A stretch of DNA of 64,000 nt from Candidatus Heimdallarchaeota archaeon (GTDB lineage Archaea; Asgardarchaeota; Heimdallarchaeia; Heimdallarchaeales; Heimdallarchaeaceae): positions 434,001 to 498,000 of the forward strand of contig JAUVXV010000001.1 of assembly GCA_030603365.1 (NCBI GenBank), written 5' to 3'. A program made the translations under genes and the position numbers. Shown in pieces: positions 61,271-64,000 of this stretch; positions within the stretch are counted from its first letter, which is position 1, and every line of letters starts with the position of its first letter. The notes under the pieces were generated by a model. It searched no databases, was not told where the DNA came from, and saw only the letters and a program-made list of their open reading frames with translations.

Positions 61271-63193
61271 TTACTTTTCCCCTAGATATCCTTCACCAAA
61301 CCATTTGAAAATAACTTCATCTATCGCTTGTTCTAAAGAATTCTTAATTTCTCCATGGTATTTTTCAGGAAAGGTAATCTGATTTAATTCTTTAACAGAT
61401 TCATGTAAAGCTCTTCTTTGATGAAAAGTATCTTTCCTTGTAATCATAACTATTCCCGTTTCTTTATAACCAAATTCAGCAAGAATAACTATATCCTCTC
61501 CATAGTCAATTTTCATAACTTTGCCAATTTCACTTGTAAAAACTTCAGAAATTATGTCTTTCGCAGCTCTAACCATTCCCCCAAAAAGAAGTACGTCATC
61601 AACTATCTTTTCTTTCTTTAGATATTTCTTTAATGGAATCCCTGACCTATGTAGAATAATAAGCTGGTTTGGCAAGATTACCGCTGTATCCTGTTCAGGT
61701 GATATATTATATCTTATCAAATCTACCAACTCTTTGATAATCTTTTGAGCTTCTAGTACTAATCTTCGTTTTTCGAGGACATTATTAGTTTTAGAAATAG
61801 ATTTACAATAACCATCAATATCCAATAAAATTGGTTTAAAGGATGTATCTGGTTGTTTGTCTACTGTTAAAAGTTTCAGATCATCTAAAAATTTCACACA
61901 TTCATATAGATCCTCCTCTTTTTGATTGGATAAGTAGTTGAACAAGATAACCTGAATAAGGTCAATAAGAATCTTTGCTGATAAGTGATCCATGCTCTTT
62001 TTAGCAGCAACCTTTAATGATTGATTCAAATAATTCTTACCTTTTGAGATATTCAAATTCTTTATTTCCTTTTTCCCAAAAAAATAAAGGATATGAGGAT
62101 TTTGTTCAATTTCTTTAGCTGTTTTTCCTTCTATTAATCCTCCTAAAACCTGATTAAATTCTACTACTTTTCCTTGTTCTATATATAACTCAGCTAAAGA
62201 ATAATCAACTAAGTCATCTTTTGCTCCTATCTCTTCTAGAATTCTTTTTGCTAAAACAAATTCATCTATAGATGAAGCTATTAGTCTTTTCTGAGCGTAA
62301 ATATCTCCTAAATTTGAATGTGCGATTGCTAAAGATCTTTTATCATCACATTTTTCATATAAAGGTATAATTTGTTGAAGCCTATTTTCAGCACTATTAA
62401 AGTTTCCTTGCATTCTTTCAACATCTGCTAGATTAGAAAAAGTTGAAGCTTCCCCTCTTTTATCACCAAGTTCGCTATAATATTTCCCTGCTAGTTCAAA
62501 ATAATTTTTTGAATTATTCCAATTACCTGAGTATTTTTCAAGAACTCCTAAGAGATTGTTTAGCTTAGCAATATGTATTCTGTCTCCATATTCTTTTGCT
62601 TGATGGAGTTTTTCTAAACAGCTTTTCTTTGAATCTTCTACATTTTTTTCAGTTCTAGCTGACCATAGTTCACCATAGATACAATTGAGCCATACATCCA
62701 AATAGATTTGCTTTTTATTACCTACTAATAGTCCAGTAAGTATTTCTTTGATTTGATTGAAAAATAAAATTGCTTCTGTCTTCTTTCCCCTTCTATCTTT
62801 AATTCTTGCCAATCCAATTTTACTTGATAGACTGATTAAATGGTCATCTTCGTCTATAAGGTCTTGAAAAATAATCTCTGCTGAATCGTATTCCCCTTTA
62901 CGAGTAAAGGAAAATCCTTGCCAAAGGAATAAGTAGTTGTTATTCTTGTGTTTTACAAGCTCTTTTTCCAATTCATCAAATAACGATAAATTATATAGAA
63001 TCTTACCTAAGGCAAATAATATCAAATCTGAATTATTTTTAGTTTTTGTCAAGACAAGTGAAACAAGTTGAAGCTGTTCTTCTAATGAGTTATTTTTCCT
63101 TTCATTTTTAAATTGATTAAATAACTTTTGCTCTTCTTGAAACCAGTTATCAACATAATAACTGATTTCGGGAAAAACTAACACATCATTCAT
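61271..63193 (-). CDS. TPR-repeat protein with C-terminal longin/roadblock-like domain
   Basis: A 640-aa cytosolic protein. Residues about 40-400 hold tandem TPR units, clear in KLNNLLGVLEKYSGNWNNSK, EASTFSNLADVERMQGNFNS and LAIAHSNLGDIYAQKRLIAS. The C-terminal 130 residues look like a longin/roadblock fold: PNQLIILHRSGIPLKKYLKK, then GGMVRAAKDIISEVFTSEIG and MKIDYGEDIVILAEFGYKET. Such TPR-longin fusions could couple a scaffold to small GTPases. It lies two bases downstream of the bshB-like gene, an unexpected tight pairing. Confidence 0.75.
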   Translation of the reverse strand: MNDVLVFPEISYYVDNWFQEEQKLFNQFKNERKNNSLEEQLQLVSLVLTKTKNNSDLILFALGKILYNLSLFDELEKELVKHKNNNYLFLWQGFSFTRKGEYDSAEIIFQDLIDEDDHLISLSSKIGLARIKDRRGKKTEAILFFNQIKEILTGLLVGNKKQIYLDVWLNCIYGELWSARTEKNVEDSKKSCLEKLHQAKEYGDRIHIAKLNNLLGVLEKYSGNWNNSKNYFELAGKYYSELGDKRGEASTFSNLADVERMQGNFNSAENRLQQIIPLYEKCDDKRSLAIAHSNLGDIYAQKRLIASSIDEFVLAKRILEEIGAKDDLVDYSLAELYIEQGKVVEFNQVLGGLIEGKTAKEIEQNPHILYFFGKKEIKNLNISKGKNYLNQSLKVAAKKSMDHLSAKILIDLIQVILFNYLSNQKEEDLYECVKFLDDLKLLTVDKQPDTSFKPILLDIDGYCKSISKTNNVLEKRRLVLEAQKIIKELVDLIRYNISPEQDTAVILPNQLIILHRSGIPLKKYLKKEKIVDDVLLFGGMVRAAKDIISEVFTSEIGKVMKIDYGEDIVILAEFGYKETGIVMITRKDTFHQRRALHESVKELNQITFPEKYHGEIKNSLEQAIDEVIFKWFGEGYLGEK

Positions 63194-63194
63194 T

Positions 63195-63845
63195 TTAAAG
63201 CTCCGAATGTTTTGACTTATAGAATGGGCTATTTTTCTTCAAAGGAATCTGTGAAAAAGCTTCTGCATGTTTTGTTGTAGCTTGAGCACCTCTCATCAAT
63301 GTTCTATGCTTATGGAATTTGATATAGAAATTCTCTCCTCCTTTATAGAGCTGTGATTTATAGCATTTGATAGCTAATTCTTTTACATCATAGAACCCTG
63401 ATATATCTACGAGAATGTGAGGATTTGGAATTAAGATTGTTGTTTCAGCAACATAAAGCTTGGACACAAGATGAGAATTTTCATGCTGTGTCTCATGAGC
63501 TGCCCATTCTATCCCCTCTCGTACTATTTTGTGACTTATCCGATGATCAATATGATAATCATCTTCAAGGTGAGTCACAACTACTTCAGGTTGAAACTCT
63601 AAAAGGAAAGAAATAAACTCTTTAGTAATTTCCTTTTCGTAATTTGCTACATCAGTATATTCATAGATAATTGGTTTTTGAACTCCTAAAACTTTTGTAG
63701 CTTCAGAATATTCTTTTTTTCTATCTGAAGATGAAGAAAAACAAACCGTACTCACTTCATGTCCAGTACCTATATACTTGGCAATTGTCCCACCTGAACT
63801 TAGGGACTCATCATCAGGATGTGCAAAAACAAAGGCAATCTTCAC
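63195..63845 (-). CDS. bshB: BshB-like PIG-L deacetylase
   Basis: A 216-aa LmbE/PIG-L zinc deacetylase. AFVFAHPDDESLSSGGTIA carries the zinc ligands and the catalytic Asp, VVTHLEDDYHIDHRISHKIV the third ligand, and the family helix YKSQLYKGGENFYIK follows. Length and motifs fit BshB, which deacetylates GlcNAc-malate for bacillithiol. Related enzymes act on other GlcNAc conjugates, so the assignment leans on bshA and bshC being in the same window. Confidence 0.8.
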   Translation of the reverse strand: MKIAFVFAHPDDESLSSGGTIAKYIGTGHEVSTVCFSSSSDRKKEYSEATKVLGVQKPIIYEYTDVANYEKEITKEFISFLLEFQPEVVVTHLEDDYHIDHRISHKIVREGIEWAAHETQHENSHLVSKLYVAETTILIPNPHILVDISGFYDVKELAIKCYKSQLYKGGENFYIKFHKHRTLMRGAQATTKHAEAFSQIPLKKNSPFYKSKHSEL

Positions 63846-63896
63846 AACTTTATGATAAAAAAAAGATATAAAAAGAATTCCTATCCAGTTCCAGAA

Positions 63897-64000
63897 TTAT
63901 TGCTCAAGATAATCGGTAGCAAAAATTCCAGTCTTATAACCATCACCCATTAGAATTGTTGAATAGTCTATTTCACCTTTAACCGTACCAGCTGCAAATA
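63897..64000 (-). CDS. C-terminal end of an unrecognised gene, cut by right edge
   Basis: The frame is open from the right edge to TAA at 63897-63899 and reads AAGTVKGEIDYSTILMGDGY then KTGIFATDYLEQ-stop, 33 residues plus. The codon use and sequence look coding. No family is named from so short a piece. It is 51 bases upstream of the bshB-like gene on the same strand. Confidence 0.6.
   Translation of the reverse strand, partial: FAAGTVKGEIDYSTILMGDGYKTGIFATDYLEQ

Noticed and set aside
1..64000. CRISPR arrays, rRNA genes or prophage
   Set aside because: No regularly spaced direct repeats with spacers, no rRNA-like long GC-rich segments and no phage structural genes were seen.

Overview
The window is AT-rich archaeal DNA, most likely from an Asgard archaeon (Promethearchaeota), perhaps a Heimdallarchaeia-like lineage. 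Archaeal markers are the 20S proteasome beta-alpha pair, F420 side-pathway genes (CofC, CofD), bifunctional FBP aldolase/phosphatase, Tsr3, a Fap7-type adenylate kinase, DUF2073 with its Era-like GTPase, an OapC-type zinc ribbon, and a tRNA-Thr whose 13-nt intron fits a bulge-helix-bulge motif. The Asgard signs are an Arf-like GTPase with a longin/roadblock-like tail, a second Ras-superfamily GTPase, longin-type and TPR-longin proteins, and an RNA polymerase subunit H that carries what looks like the eukaryotic Rpb5 jaw domain. Ribosome binding sites are often GGTGA or GGAGG. The lineage call rests on gene content read by eye, not on phylogeny.

Layout. 1-7.1 kb: a sugar symporter cut by the left edge, a 40-codon basic ORF, AP endonuclease, an acetyltransferase, a zinc-ribbon methyltransferase, and a tandem family of secreted membrane-anchored proteins with one decayed copy. 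7.2-12.3 kb: a small GTPase, a metal/metalloid permease with thioredoxin-like partner and divergent ArsR regulator, an acyl-CoA dehydrogenase and a DUF302 protein. 12.3-15.8 kb: a sugar cluster (TIM-barrel epimerase, a symporter interrupted by an in-frame TAG, aldo/keto reductase). 15.9-21.9 kb: gluconeogenesis (class II aldolase, class I FBPase, then the archaeal aldolase/phosphatase), a sugar phosphomutase, and a PlsY-type acyltransferase. 21.9-23.3 kb: an arsenite methyltransferase operon with a Cys-rich AbrB regulator and a 33-residue CC...CC peptide. 23.3-26.7 kb: adenylate kinase, Era-like GTPase with DUF2073, a sulfotransferase and a membrane zinc-ribbon protein.

26.7-35.5 kb is one long minus-strand run: YjbQ, zinc ribbons, a large helical protein, a BpsA-like enzyme, OapC-like protein, the Rpb5-like subunit, CofD, a TIM-barrel flavoprotein, CofC and an M24 peptidase. 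35.5-49.1 kb holds a TPR protein, tRNA-Arg, Tsr3, a convergent bacillithiol-type pair (BshA and BshC), a 54-residue zinc ribbon, a flippase-like protein, a phosphoesterase, a large surface protein, the Arf-like GTPase, tRNA-Thr, a lipid kinase and an MBL-fold nuclease-like protein. 49.1-64 kb holds a large M48 protease, a longin-winged-helix protein, two TnpB relics, a beta-helix surface protein, the proteasome core, a membrane-tethered Regnase-like NYN ribonuclease, an alpha-oxoamine synthase, a second tRNA-Arg, a TPR-longin protein and a BshB-like deacetylase that would complete a bacillithiol pathway.

Standout points are the full-length Rpb5-like subunit with a histone-like repeat tail, the apparent complete BshA/BshB/BshC set in an archaeon, the transmembrane Regnase-like protein, and the Cys-pair micropeptide in the arsenic operon.
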